Origin: a virus
Reading direction: 5' to 3' (one strand)
Virus record (IMG/VR): IMGVR_UViG_3300021364_000121
Location: 1-29,758 of that record
DNA: 29,758 nt
Made by a program: the position numbers and the translations under genes. Of the stretch, positions 1 to 4,955 are shown in pieces. The notes under the pieces are model-generated. The model did not search any database and was not told the origin of the DNA. It saw only the letters and a list, made by a program, of their open reading frames with translations. The number at the start of each line of letters is the position of its first letter. The first letter of the stretch is position 1.

Positions 1-59
1 AATGGGTAGAAAATCAATACCCTAACTTTACTTCTTACGACATTTCACTTCTCAACTGA
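1..59 (+). CDS. 3' end of an unidentified gene (5' truncated by window)
   Basis: An open frame enters from the left edge (codons from position 3) and ends at the TGA at 57-59, giving an 18-residue tail ending SYDISLLN. Its stop overlaps the next start as TGATG, the coupling arrangement used repeatedly downstream. Too little is present to name a family. It could be a chance open frame, since only 18 codons are visible. Confidence 0.45.
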   Translation, partial: WVENQYPNFTSYDISLLN

Positions 60-376
60 TGATCTACAACTTCACTCATCTCGAAACTGAATCCGAAGTT
101 ACACTCAACACTGACAAACTTTCACTCATGAAAGATGCAATCGGTGTTTGTTATGATGAACTCGCAGACATTCTCACTGGTTATAACTGTGACAGTTATG
201 CTGATGCCACTGAAGAATTGACAAATGAATGTGATGGTGATGTGATTGCAGCACTTGAGTTTGATGAAGAAACTTACAATCGTGTTCGTGTTTATCATCG
301 CATCATGAATGGTCATTTGAGTGATGATGTTTGTGAGACAGCATGGAAAGATGATTTTATTGCAACTGCCGAATGA
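59..376 (+). CDS. hypothetical acidic protein, 105 aa
   Basis: I do not recognise a family. The protein begins MIYNFTHLETE, is rich in Asp and Glu, and is mostly predicted helical, with four Cys (residues 31, 44, 58 and 92) but no CxxC zinc-knuckle pattern. No signal peptide or membrane segment is visible. The ATG at 59 overlaps the upstream stop (TGATG), which favours this start over the internal Met at residue 24. It begins a chain of small genes typical of the accessory stretches of T4-like cyanophages. A perfect 8-bp stem-loop starts at its stop codon. The coding call rests on length, the coupled start and codon content; no function can be given. Confidence 0.7.
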   Translation: MIYNFTHLETESEVTLNTDKLSLMKDAIGVCYDELADILTGYNCDSYADATEELTNECDGDVIAALEFDEETYNRVRVYHRIMNGHLSDDVCETAWKDDFIATAE

Positions 377-399
377 GTGTGTCAGTTCAATACACACTC
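375..399 (+). other. intercistronic stem-loop
   Basis: A perfect 8-bp inverted repeat, GAGTGTGT (375-382) and ACACACTC (392-399), has a 9-nt loop. It overlaps the stop codon of the 105-aa gene and has no U-tract after it, so it is unlikely to be an intrinsic terminator. It could be an RNA processing or stability hairpin between cistrons. Confidence 0.45.
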
Positions 400-422
400 T
401 CAACACTCTCTCATTGCCTCTC

Positions 423-671
423 ATGAAAAAACTGACTGAAACTCAACTTCAAACTGCAAAAGAAGTTTATGCGAATATGATCATTGATAGTATGGACATT
501 GATACTTTGTGTCAATTTGTTTATGATACAATGATGGAGAACATGGAAGGATGGGATGAGACAGACCTGAAAGAAGAGGTGACATTTTTGTATGATGATG
601 AAACATGGGAGAATGTGACAGAGGGTGAAATTCCCGTCTATTATGGAGAGGAGATGAAACCTGCATCATGA
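423..671 (+). CDS. hypothetical acidic protein, 82 aa
   Basis: The protein reads MKKLTETQLQTAKEVYANMI at its start and ends with GEEMKPAS. It is strongly acidic, with a helical N-terminal half and a Trp/Asp/Glu-rich middle (GWDETDLKEEV). No family is recognised. The frame is open back to an ATG at 321, but that would overlap the upstream gene by 56 nt. The ATG at 423 has a typical phage N-terminus (MKKL) and lies just after the intercistronic hairpin, so it is preferred. The stop overlaps the next ATG as ATGA (668-671), implying translational coupling. Confidence 0.65.
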   Translation: MKKLTETQLQTAKEVYANMIIDSMDIDTLCQFVYDTMMENMEGWDETDLKEEVTFLYDDETWENVTEGEIPVYYGEEMKPAS

Positions 672-862
672 AGATAGATTTAGATTCACTTACACACGAT
701 CAATTAGAGGCATTGTCAGAGGATTGTGAGGATTTTCTAATTCATCGATACATTCCTTTGACATCTCACTCTTATCATAGTATCATTCAACAAGCAATCA
801 AAGAGGGTTATCAACTTGCCAAATTCGACCGTTTCATTCACAAAAGTCAAATTGACCAATGA
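668..862 (+). CDS. hypothetical protein, 64 aa
   Basis: It starts within the ATGA overlap with the previous gene. The sequence begins MKIDLDSLTHDQLEALSEDC and continues into a His/Tyr-rich, probably helical segment (HSYHSIIQQAIKEGYQLAKF). There is no signal peptide or membrane span, and no domain I can name. Its last 11 nt overlap the next small gene, which starts with TTG at 852. A promoter-like TTGACA-N17-TATCAT lies inside the coding sequence at 758-786. The call rests on coupling and the open frame; function is unknown. Confidence 0.65.
   Translation: MKIDLDSLTHDQLEALSEDCEDFLIHRYIPLTSHSYHSIIQQAIKEGYQLAKFDRFIHKSQIDQ
758..786 (+). promoter_or_regulatory. possible internal sigma70-type promoter
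   Basis: TTGACA (758-763), a 17-nt spacer and TATCAT (781-786, 5 of 6 to TATAAT) lie inside the 64-aa gene. Initiation near 793 would supply transcripts for the genes from 852 onward. The spacing is ideal, but it lies in coding sequence and could be chance. Confidence 0.35.
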
Positions 863-986
863 TGAGTTGAATGTTCTTATGACTGCACTTCAGTTAATGA
901 CATTAGAGGAACAACGTGATTGTGATGAACAATTCGGTGTGAAAGTTCCTTCTCTGTATAACAAACTTATCTCCACTTTTGAATGA
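852..986 (+). CDS. small hypothetical protein with TTG start, 44 aa
   Basis: With a TTG start at 852 the product begins MTNDELNVLMTALQLMTLEE and ends SLYNKLISTFE. The pattern T-N-D-E-L-x-x-L-x-x-A-L with a C-terminal L-x-x-K-L resembles the many short helical 'NDEL' proteins of T4-like cyanophages (recalled family resemblance, function unknown). An ATG at 879 would drop the conserved-looking N-terminus, so TTG is preferred. It overlaps the upstream gene by 11 nt, and its stop shares a base with the next ATG (984-988). There is no clear Shine-Dalgarno, so translation is probably coupled to the upstream gene. Confidence 0.55.
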   Translation: MTNDELNVLMTALQLMTLEEQRDCDEQFGVKVPSLYNKLISTFE

Positions 987-1108
987 TGAAAACTGAAAAA
1001 CTCTATCAACTTGAAGTTCCTGAACTTGAACGATTGATTGAATATGTTGAACAAGAAGCAGAACGATTAGAGGTCACTGTTGATTACTACATCATGGAGT
1101 TTCTATGA
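986..1108 (+). CDS. small coiled-coil-like hypothetical protein, 40 aa
   Basis: The product begins MKTEKLYQLEVPELERLIEY and ends in YYIMEFL. It is dominated by Glu and Leu with i/i+3/i+4 hydrophobics, so probably one amphipathic helix. The start shares its A with the preceding TGA (TGATG); an in-frame ATG at 983 is an alternative start one codon earlier. The stop overlaps the next ATG (ATGA, 1105-1108). This double coupling is the main evidence that so short a frame is a gene. Confidence 0.55.
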   Translation: MKTEKLYQLEVPELERLIEYVEQEAERLEVTVDYYIMEFL

Positions 1109-1338
1109 ACAATGAAGATTTAAGACATCAACTTCGTCTGTGGTTTGCATCATGTATACGTGCTGAATTAGAACCAGTTCAAATCTTTGAAATGCTACTT
1201 TCTGAATCAAAAACATGTAAAGATCGTGCTCTTGATCATTATGAACAAACCAGTGAAATTCACGACTTTCTGTTAGGTAACTTATCAATTCATGACCCAG
1301 ACTTTGCAAACTCTGGAATTTCCACATTCACCTCCTGA
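1105..1338 (+). CDS. hypothetical protein, 77 aa
   Basis: It starts in an ATGA overlap with the previous stop. The sequence MNNEDLRHQLRLWFASCIRA continues into acidic helical text (ELEPVQIFEMLLSE) and ends with a Ser/Thr-rich tail. No domain is recognised. The last 47 nt overlap the start of the next gene in another frame, so one of the two termini may be shorter than given. Its position in a coupled chain supports expression. Confidence 0.6.
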   Translation: MNNEDLRHQLRLWFASCIRAELEPVQIFEMLLSESKTCKDRALDHYEQTSEIHDFLLGNLSIHDPDFANSGISTFTS

Positions 1339-1600
1339 AGGTTATTCCTACCAATTTCAACAACACAATGCTAGCACTCTTTCGATTTGGTTATTACATC
1401 ATCGTCGGTATGTTTTTTGTGACGATGATCAACCTGTTCGCACAATCTGGGGATTTTACAAACCAAAACAATCAAAGTATTATGCCCCCATCAACTCAAA
1501 TAAGATAGGAAAAGAGGTTGACATTAAATTCACAACTCCCTTCACTGCAATGCAATTAAATCTCAATCCACTTGAAAATGCGTTATTCCGAAGCACTTAA
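1292..1600 (+). CDS. hypothetical protein, 102 aa
   Basis: The product begins MTQTLQTLEFPHSPPEGYSY, followed by a segment rich in aromatic and basic residues (LLHHRRYVFCDDD, IWGFYKPKQSKYYAPIN). The FP-x-S-PPEGY opening resembles a recurrent small protein of marine T4-like phages (recalled resemblance). Length and composition suggest a small folded beta-rich protein; function is unknown. It overlaps the upstream gene by 47 nt and the next by 23 nt. The start at 1292 is the first ATG in frame and keeps the FPHSPPEGY block. Confidence 0.65.
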   Translation: MTQTLQTLEFPHSPPEGYSYQFQQHNASTLSIWLLHHRRYVFCDDDQPVRTIWGFYKPKQSKYYAPINSNKIGKEVDIKFTTPFTAMQLNLNPLENALFRST

Positions 1601-1766
1601 TCATTTACATTGTTTATGTGATTGTGTTCATTATGATCTAAACATCACAAATCGTCTAATTACTATCGAGGCAGAATTAAACTATCTTCAATGTATACAA
1701 CAGGAACAATCATCGAATACAGAGGACACCAAGGACCAGTTAAATTTGTCAGTGAGTATGCTTTAA
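1578..1766 (+). CDS. hypothetical protein, 62 aa
   Basis: From the ATG at 1578 the product is MRYSEALNHLHCLCDCVHYD followed by a Leu/Ile-rich helix (NRLITIEAELNYLQCIQQEQ) and a polar tail. The CLCDC cluster (Cys residues 12, 14 and 16) is notable but is not a known metal motif I can name. A TTG two codons upstream is an alternative start. The final 76 nt overlap the next gene in another frame, which is large even here, so the 3' part of this frame is less secure than the helical core. Confidence 0.45.
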   Translation: MRYSEALNHLHCLCDCVHYDLNITNRLITIEAELNYLQCIQQEQSSNTEDTKDQLNLSVSML

Positions 1767-1864
1767 CCTTTACAATCTCCAACATTGGTGATAGAGTGAA
1801 GGAAGTGAATATGGTTGTCTACAATCATTGTTTTCATGAAATTTCACTTCCTGATTCTAAATGA
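1691..1864 (+). CDS. small conserved cyanophage-type protein, 57 aa
   Basis: The ATG at 1691 gives MYTTGTIIEYRGHQGPVKFV and ends EISLPDSK. The opening M-Y-T-x-G-T-x-I-E-Y-R-G followed by V-x-F-V matches a small beta-rich protein recurrent in cyanomyoviruses (recalled), which is why this frame is called despite the 76-nt overlap with the upstream gene. It looks like a small beta-barrel (Gly-punctuated alternating hydrophobics). No function is known to me. Its TGA at 1862-1864 overlaps minimal ATG codons that lead to the next gene. Confidence 0.6.
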   Translation: MYTTGTIIEYRGHQGPVKFVSEYALTFTISNIGDRVKEVNMVVYNHCFHEISLPDSK

Positions 1865-1879
1865 AATGATCAAGATCGA

Positions 1880-2092
1880 ATGAAAAACTTATGGAGATTA
1901 TGGTGTAAAGCATTAGGAGAGAAAGCAACAAAAGATAATCATGAATCGGATATGATTGCTCTTATCCGAAGTATGATCTTTCTCTCTTATTTGATTACTA
2001 ACATTGCTATTGTAGCAAATGCTATTCGTCATTGGAATGATGTCAACTATGATCAACAAGTTCAGTGTGGTGTATCAACAACCGAAGAGTAA
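1880..2092 (+). CDS. small single-span membrane protein, cyanophage-conserved, 70 aa
   Basis: The N-terminus MKNLWRLWCKALGEKATKDN is a sequence I associate strongly with T4-like cyanophages. A hydrophobic segment at about residues 28-49 (LIRSMIFLSYLITNIAIVAN) is flanked by Arg30 and Arg50-His51 and should form one transmembrane helix, placing the protein in the host inner or thylakoid membrane during infection. The N-terminal part is basic, amphipathic and Trp-rich. The exact role is unknown; a host membrane takeover function is only a guess. Its 3' end overlaps the next gene by 44 nt. Confidence 0.75.
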   Translation: MKNLWRLWCKALGEKATKDNHESDMIALIRSMIFLSYLITNIAIVANAIRHWNDVNYDQQVQCGVSTTEE

Positions 2093-2213
2093 ATCAGGGT
2101 ATTATAGTCAACAAGAAGCAACATTCTTTGATGTACGAGATGCTATGCTCTGGGAACGTCATGTGAAAGAATTAGGGTGTAAAAACGTTGAAATTGTACC
2201 TAAATTGAATTAA
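2049..2213 (+). CDS. small conserved cyanophage-type protein, 54 aa
   Basis: The start at 2049 gives MINKFSVVYQQPKSKSGYYS, then QEATFFDVRDAMLWERHVKE and an Ile-Val-Pro tail. The pattern K-F-S-V-x-x-Q-Q-P-K-x-K-S-G-Y-x-S followed by E-A-x-F-F and a single W-E-x-H-V helix matches a recurrent small cyanophage protein (recalled; function unknown). Upstream ATGs in the same frame would add a hydrophobic out-of-frame copy of the membrane gene, so they are rejected. It overlaps the membrane protein gene by 44 nt and is the last gene of the coupled chain. Confidence 0.7.
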   Translation: MINKFSVVYQQPKSKSGYYSQQEATFFDVRDAMLWERHVKELGCKNVEIVPKLN

Positions 2214-2263
2214 AAACAATTAAAAATGTATTAATAAATGTATATGAGTGTTTTCTAACAGTC

Positions 2264-2284
2264 TGTGGAAAAACTTGTGGATAA
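2264..2284 (-). promoter_or_regulatory. two adjacent DnaA boxes
   Basis: On the minus strand, 2276-2284 reads TTATCCACA, the perfect Escherichia coli-type DnaA box. Positions 2264-2272 read TTTTCCACA, reported as a preferred cyanobacterial DnaA box. Both have the same orientation with starts 12 bp apart, close to one helical turn. No other exact copy was noticed elsewhere in the window. Binding by host DnaA is inferred. Confidence 0.5.
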
Positions 2285-2336
2285 CCTTGACAGTTACTGT
2301 ATAGGGTCTTCAGAGTATCTTTACAGTCACTTTATG

Positions 2337-2415
2337 TCCTTCTAAATGTCTCATTGCATCCTTCTAAATGTCTCATATCCTGTCTCATTATGTCTCACTA
2401 AATGTCTCATATCCT
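2337..2415 (+). repeat. TGTCTCA direct-repeat (iteron-like) array
   Basis: Five TGTCTCA copies start at 2347, 2369, 2381, 2391 and 2403. Their spacings of 22, 12, 10 and 12 bp are near multiples of the helical repeat. Three belong to a longer unit, CTAAATGTCTCAT (2342-2354, 2364-2376, 2398-2410). An 18-nt perfect repeat links 2337-2354 with 2359-2376, and another links 2364-2381 with 2398-2415. Iterons or operator sites for a phage protein are both possible. Confidence 0.7.
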
Positions 2416-2449
2416 TGTGATCTAAGCGAGCATGATAACACGAACTCCC

Positions 2450-2505
2450 CAGAATTGTCAACACCCTCGGAGAAAAATCCCAGAACCCTGACATAAACAA
2501 TTCTG
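2450..2505 (+). repeat. 9-bp perfect inverted repeat
   Basis: CAGAATTGT (2450-2458) is the exact reverse complement of ACAATTCTG (2497-2505), separated by 38 nt containing CTCGGAG and CCCAGAACCC. It could form a cruciform or an RNA stem. No U-tract follows. Confidence 0.45.
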
Positions 2506-2555
2506 AAGTTTCGATTCTTATAGATAGTCTGTGGCAATCATTTATGAGTAAAGAG

Positions 2556-2584
2556 TTGACATAAGGACCGGAATGTTTTATACT
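2556..2584 (+). promoter_or_regulatory. sigma70-type early promoter
   Basis: TTGACA (2556-2561), a 17-nt spacer and TATACT (2579-2584) are near consensus for host primary sigma factor. Initiation is expected around 2591. This puts the ATG at 2573 upstream of the transcript start and supports translation of the next gene from 2615. Confidence 0.6.
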
Positions 2585-2614
2585 ATCAAAGAAGTCAATT
2601 CACCAATCAGAACA

Positions 2615-2782
2615 ATGCCTTACGCACAGAAATCAAAGTATCGCATCACTCTCGAAATTGAAGCATTGGATGACTTTAATCCTCATCAGATTAACTGGGA
2701 GAAGTTGTTTCAGTTAGATGGGAATGAGAGTGTAGAATGTTATATTGAAGATCTTTCAAGTAAGTATGACAATCTATGGTGA
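2615..2782 (+). CDS. small conserved cyanophage-type protein, 55 aa
   Basis: The product starts MPYAQKSKYRITLEIEALDD and continues with FNPHQINWEKLFQLDGNE and an acidic tail. The core D-x-F-N-P-x-Q-I-N-W-x-x-L-F resembles a short alpha/beta protein found repeatedly in T4-like cyanophages (recalled; function unknown). The frame is open to an ATG at 2573, but the -10 element at 2579-2584 overlaps that codon's neighbourhood, so the mRNA would begin after it. The ATG at 2615 also begins closer to the conserved block. It is the first gene after the candidate control region. Confidence 0.65.
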   Translation: MPYAQKSKYRITLEIEALDDFNPHQINWEKLFQLDGNESVECYIEDLSSKYDNLW

Positions 2783-2918
2783 TTGTGTGAGGACAGCATA
2801 GAGAATTAAAACCAGTTGTCGAAGTGTCACAAGAGGATGGCACAGCACCCCAAAATCGTGTATCTTATAGGAGTGGAGGGGAAACGAACCCGACACACAC
2901 TCTCTCTTCTCTCTCATC
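2783..2918 (+). other. leader/intergenic region with hairpin
   Basis: There is no open frame of note in these 136 nt. A 6-bp stem, GTGTCA (2824-2829) with TGGCAC (2838-2843), has an 8-nt loop and is followed by a C-rich stretch (CACCCC). A TATCTTATAG stretch (2861-2870) could include a -10 element, but no matching -35 is present. The region before the next ATG is C/T-rich (CTCTCTCTTCTCTCTC). It may be a structured 5' leader. Confidence 0.35.
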
Positions 2919-3272
2919 ATGCGTAAGATTGAAACCCAGATGATTGCTGCCATCAACAACAATCAGGACTGGCAATCTGCTAACACTTCTGTTCACTTTA
3001 ACGCAGAAGAAAACGTCTCTGTTGTTCGTCTTCATGGACACAAGATTGCTGAGGTTGGTGATGATTATCTGACACTGTTTGATGCAGGTTATCAGACCAA
3101 AACTACAAAGTCCCGACTGAATGCAATTCTTGGTGAGTTTGGTTATACTTGCGGCACCAAACGTGAGTATATTTTCCAGAAGCAATATGAGTGGTTCATT
3201 AACTTCTTCAACATGAAATCTAATCAGATTGAAGTTGTTCCTTTTGTTGATGGTATGGTTCTTGCTGGTTGA
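2919..3272 (+). CDS. conserved cyanophage hypothetical protein, 117 aa
   Basis: The sequence opens MRKIETQMIAAINNNQDWQS and continues with N-T-x-V, a V-x-L-H-G-H-x-I-A strand pair, then D-A-G-Y-Q-T-x-T-T-K-S-R-L-N-A and F-Q-K-Q-Y-E-W-F-I. This motif order matches a widespread cyanomyovirus protein of unknown function that I recall. It is predicted alpha/beta and soluble, with one Cys. The start follows a pyrimidine-rich leader with no strong Shine-Dalgarno. Codon use looks less A/T-biased than in the structural genes downstream. It may be a small phage regulator, but nothing in the sequence proves that. Confidence 0.75.
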   Translation: MRKIETQMIAAINNNQDWQSANTSVHFNAEENVSVVRLHGHKIAEVGDDYLTLFDAGYQTKTTKSRLNAILGEFGYTCGTKREYIFQKQYEWFINFFNMKSNQIEVVPFVDGMVLAG

Positions 3273-3337
3273 TGCACAATTGACCTGGTGATGTCATTAA
3301 ACTCACCATCAGTTCCCAACACTTTTCTCTTTTTATT

Positions 3338-3493
3338 ATGACCCGTTCGATTGCACTCGGTATGCTCAAGCAAGGTAACACTGGCTCTGAGATTCTTCAG
3401 ATCCTCGATATCATTGAAGCAGATGTAATTAACGAGAACATTGATGACTGTGCTCAGCACTATGCTGCAATCAGTGCAGACTTTGAGTTCTGA
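3338..3493 (+). CDS. small conserved cyanophage-type protein, 51 aa
   Basis: The product is MTRSIALGMLKQGNTGSEIL followed by an Ile/Asp-rich helix and ending HYAAISADFEF. The pattern M-T-R-S-I-A-L-x-M-L-x-x-G-N-T-G-x-E-I-L recurs in marine T4-like phages (recalled), here with the helical segment QILDIIEADVINENIDD and a final A-A-I-S. It is a single helical unit with no domain name I can give. It lies 65 nt after the previous gene and 10 nt before a Rho-independent terminator, so it ends its transcription unit. Confidence 0.7.
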   Translation: MTRSIALGMLKQGNTGSEILQILDIIEADVINENIDDCAQHYAAISADFEF

Positions 3494-3503
3494 GAATAAC
3501 ACT

Positions 3504-3528
3504 GAGGGCAGTTCATTCTGCCCTCTTT
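3504..3528 (+). terminator. Rho-independent terminator
   Basis: A perfect 8-bp GC-rich stem, GAGGGCAG (3504-3511) and CTGCCCTC (3518-3525), has a 6-nt loop and is followed by TTTGATTAT. The U-tract is short, but position just after a stop codon and stem strength support termination. Confidence 0.75.
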
Positions 3529-3759
3529 GATTATATCACATTCTTATTCGTTCGTCAACAGCAGTCGTTGTTATTATGGGGGGGTCGTTATAAAAAAGCA
3601 ATGGGAACCTAACCTACAGAGGTGACAATTCGACTTCGATATAACACTTAGAAAAAAAATTTCCGAGGGTATAAACCGTCCCTCAGAGTTCGCATATATA
3701 ATTCGTGGATGGGTTTTAGAATCCATTCAAAAATTTTCCGCAGTAAAAATGGTCCTCTA
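3529..3759 (+). other. non-coding region before the 63-aa gene
   Basis: No credible frame lies in these 231 nt. It contains a G7 run (about 3579-3585), an A8 run followed by TTTCCGAGGG, and a weak 5-bp hairpin GAGGG (3665-3669) with CCCTC (3680-3684). An exact TATAAT (3697-3702) could be a -10 element, but no -35 sits 16-18 nt upstream. A factor-dependent (middle-type) promoter is possible but not shown. Confidence 0.35.
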
Positions 3760-3951
3760 ATGGAAAAAATATATCATATCTACGCAGGTAATAAGTGTCT
3801 CTTTCCGAATATCAAGGAAGAAGAGTTTACTATAACATGGAATACTGTAAGAGGTATTGTTGGTTTAATGCAAACTAACTATACTGAGGAAGACTTATCT
3901 TATGAGGAAGTTACAATAAATCGTCAACAAATGCTTGAAGCATCTTATTGA
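3760..3951 (+). CDS. small conserved cyanophage-type protein, 63 aa
   Basis: From the ATG at 3760 the product is MEKIYHIYAGNKCLFPNIKE, then EEF-x-x-T-W-x-T-V-R-G-I-V-G, and ends EEVTINRQQMLEASY. The order M-E-K-x-Y-H-x-Y-x-G-x-K-C followed by E-E-E-F and a T-W-x-T-x-R-G-x-V-G helix and a terminal EASY matches a small protein found in nearly every cyanomyovirus I can recall; function unknown. The frame extends back to 3709, but the extra 17 residues are basic, include non-coding-looking A-runs and break the pattern. It probably folds as a small alpha/beta unit. Confidence 0.75.
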   Translation: MEKIYHIYAGNKCLFPNIKEEEFTITWNTVRGIVGLMQTNYTEEDLSYEEVTINRQQMLEASY

Positions 3952-3967
3952 CATATATATAGTCAAC

Positions 3968-3996
3968 TTGACATTTTCACTACACACTGATAAAAT
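3968..3996 (+). promoter_or_regulatory. sigma70-type promoter before the glycosyltransferase
   Basis: TTGACA (3968-3973), a 17-nt spacer and TAAAAT (3991-3996) lie just upstream of the ATG at 4020, giving an expected start near 4003. It is one of the best host-type promoters in the window and contrasts with the late promoter before gp25. Confidence 0.65.
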
Positions 3997-4019
3997 TGAT
4001 CTGAGGTTATTCAAAAACT

Positions 4020-4793
4020 ATGGCAAAAGGATTTACCGTAAAAGCAAATGCACCAAAGAAAAAGGATGCATCTGCAGAATTTGATTATGAGGCAATTAAA
4101 CAACGAATGAATGGTAAGAAACTTGTTTTCTGCCTACCTGGACGTGGATGTTCATTCGTATTTCTCAAGAATTTCGTACAACTGTGCTTTGATCTCGTAC
4201 AAAATGGTATGAGTATTCAGATCAGTCAGGATTACTCTTCCATGGTTAACTTTGCACGTTGTAAGGTGCTTGGTGCAAATGTACTTCGAGGTCCCAATCA
4301 AAAACCTTGGGATGGTAAGCTCGAATATGATTATCAACTTTGGATTGATAGTGATATTGTATTCAATACCAATAAGTTCTGGGAACTCTGTGACAGTGCT
4401 CTTGCTGCTGATGGAACAGAGAAGGAAGTTGTTGCTGGTTGGTATCTCACAGAAGATGGAAAGACTTCTTCTGTGGCACACTGGCTTGAGGAAGATGACT
4501 TCCGTTCTAATGGTGGTGTCATGAACCATGAAACCATTGAGACCCTACCTAACCGTAAGAAACCCTTCACGGTCGATTACACAGGGTTTGGATGGGTTCT
4601 GATTAAGCATGGTGTCTTTGAAAGTCTAGAGTATCCCTGGTTTGCTCCAAAGATGCAAGTGTTTGAATCTGGTGCAGTACAGGACATGTGTGGCGAGGAT
4701 GTCTCATTCTGTCTCGATGCGAAGGAAGCAGGATATGAGATTTGGTGCGATCCACGCATTCGTGTCGGTCATGAAAAGATGCGAGTTCTATGA
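4020..4793 (+). CDS. GT-A fold glycosyltransferase-like protein, 257 aa
   Basis: The likely role is transfer of a sugar from a nucleotide-sugar donor to an unknown acceptor in the host cytoplasm. The core Rossmann-like start (KLVFCLPGRG, from residue 33) is followed by S-M-V-N-F-A-R-C-K (acceptor or donor pocket), then a DxD motif in WIDSDIVF (residues 108-115, Asp110/Asp112) that would hold the metal. A later acidic GEDVSFC motif (Glu226-Asp227) and VGHEK with His251 fit the GT-A catalytic and metal-ligand positions. About 250 residues is usual for minimal GT2/GT60-like phage enzymes. Its stop overlaps the next gene as ATGA. Host-type promoter and terminator isolate it from virion genes, so DNA or host glycan modification is as likely as virion decoration. 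Confidence 0.8.
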   Translation: MAKGFTVKANAPKKKDASAEFDYEAIKQRMNGKKLVFCLPGRGCSFVFLKNFVQLCFDLVQNGMSIQISQDYSSMVNFARCKVLGANVLRGPNQKPWDGKLEYDYQLWIDSDIVFNTNKFWELCDSALAADGTEKEVVAGWYLTEDGKTSSVAHWLEEDDFRSNGGVMNHETIETLPNRKKPFTVDYTGFGWVLIKHGVFESLEYPWFAPKMQVFESGAVQDMCGEDVSFCLDAKEAGYEIWCDPRIRVGHEKMRVL

Positions 4794-4948
4794 GTGATCT
4801 AAATATCTTTTATAAAGGTAGAAAGATCTATGCCAATGTAACTCATGAAGAAGCAGCAGAGATTCTTCATGAGTTGGCATTAGAGAAATATGAAGAAAAC
4901 AAAGACATTGATCTAGACCAATTAGAAATCATTTCAATCGCGGAGTAA
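4790..4948 (+). CDS. small acidic hypothetical protein, 52 aa
   Basis: The ATG overlaps the stop of the glycosyltransferase gene (ATGA, 4790-4793). The product reads MSDLNIFYKGRKIYANVTHE, an acidic amphipathic helix (EEAAEILHELALEKYEEN) and a polar tail ending ISIAE. The N-terminus looks like two short strands and the rest a helix. No family is recognised. Coupling to the glycosyltransferase suggests joint expression, perhaps as a partner, though that is inference. A CTAAATA string (4799-4805) inside it resembles a late promoter core. Confidence 0.65.
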   Translation: MSDLNIFYKGRKIYANVTHEEAAEILHELALEKYEENKDIDLDQLEIISIAE

Positions 4949-4955
4949 ATTAATT

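Larger units (their letters stand above)
2214..2572 (+). other. non-coding control region, candidate replication origin
   Basis: No convincing frame lies between the stop at 2213 and the promoter before 2615. In order it holds an A/T-rich start (2214-2250), two DnaA-box sequences (2264-2284), a TTGACA followed by the 5-1-5 palindrome ACAGT-T-ACTGT (2290-2300), a TGTCTCA direct-repeat array (2337-2415), a 9-bp inverted repeat (2450-2505) and a near-consensus promoter. AT-rich DNA, DnaA boxes and iterated short repeats are the ingredients of a bacterial-type origin. The origin role is inference. Confidence 0.4.

Noticed and set aside
321-422. Upstream ATG (321) for the 82-aa gene
   Set aside because: It would overlap the 105-aa gene by 56 nt and run through the intercistronic hairpin; the ATG at 423 gives a more typical start.
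1861-1883. Tiny frames (MK and MIKIE) between 1861 and 1883
   Set aside because: Two to five codons are too short to call; they may only pass ribosomes from the 57-aa gene to the membrane protein gene.
2287-2321. TTGACA (2287) as a promoter with TATCTT (2316)
   Set aside because: The spacer is 23 nt; nothing -10-like lies at 16-18 nt. The adjacent palindrome may matter, but not as this promoter.
2868-2900. Possible tRNA 3' half on the minus strand (GGGTTCG ... CCC)
   Set aside because: The loop lacks the conserved A58, the stem is only 3 bp and no D-arm or anticodon arm can be found alongside.
4152-4529. 125-codon open frame on the minus strand inside the glycosyltransferase gene
   Set aside because: It is a shadow of a gene with clear GT-A motifs on the + strand, with no promoter or family resemblance.
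4799-4805. CTAAATA inside the 52-aa gene as a late promoter
   Set aside because: It lies in coding sequence, more than 150 nt from the next start, and the core is short enough to occur by chance in AT-rich DNA.
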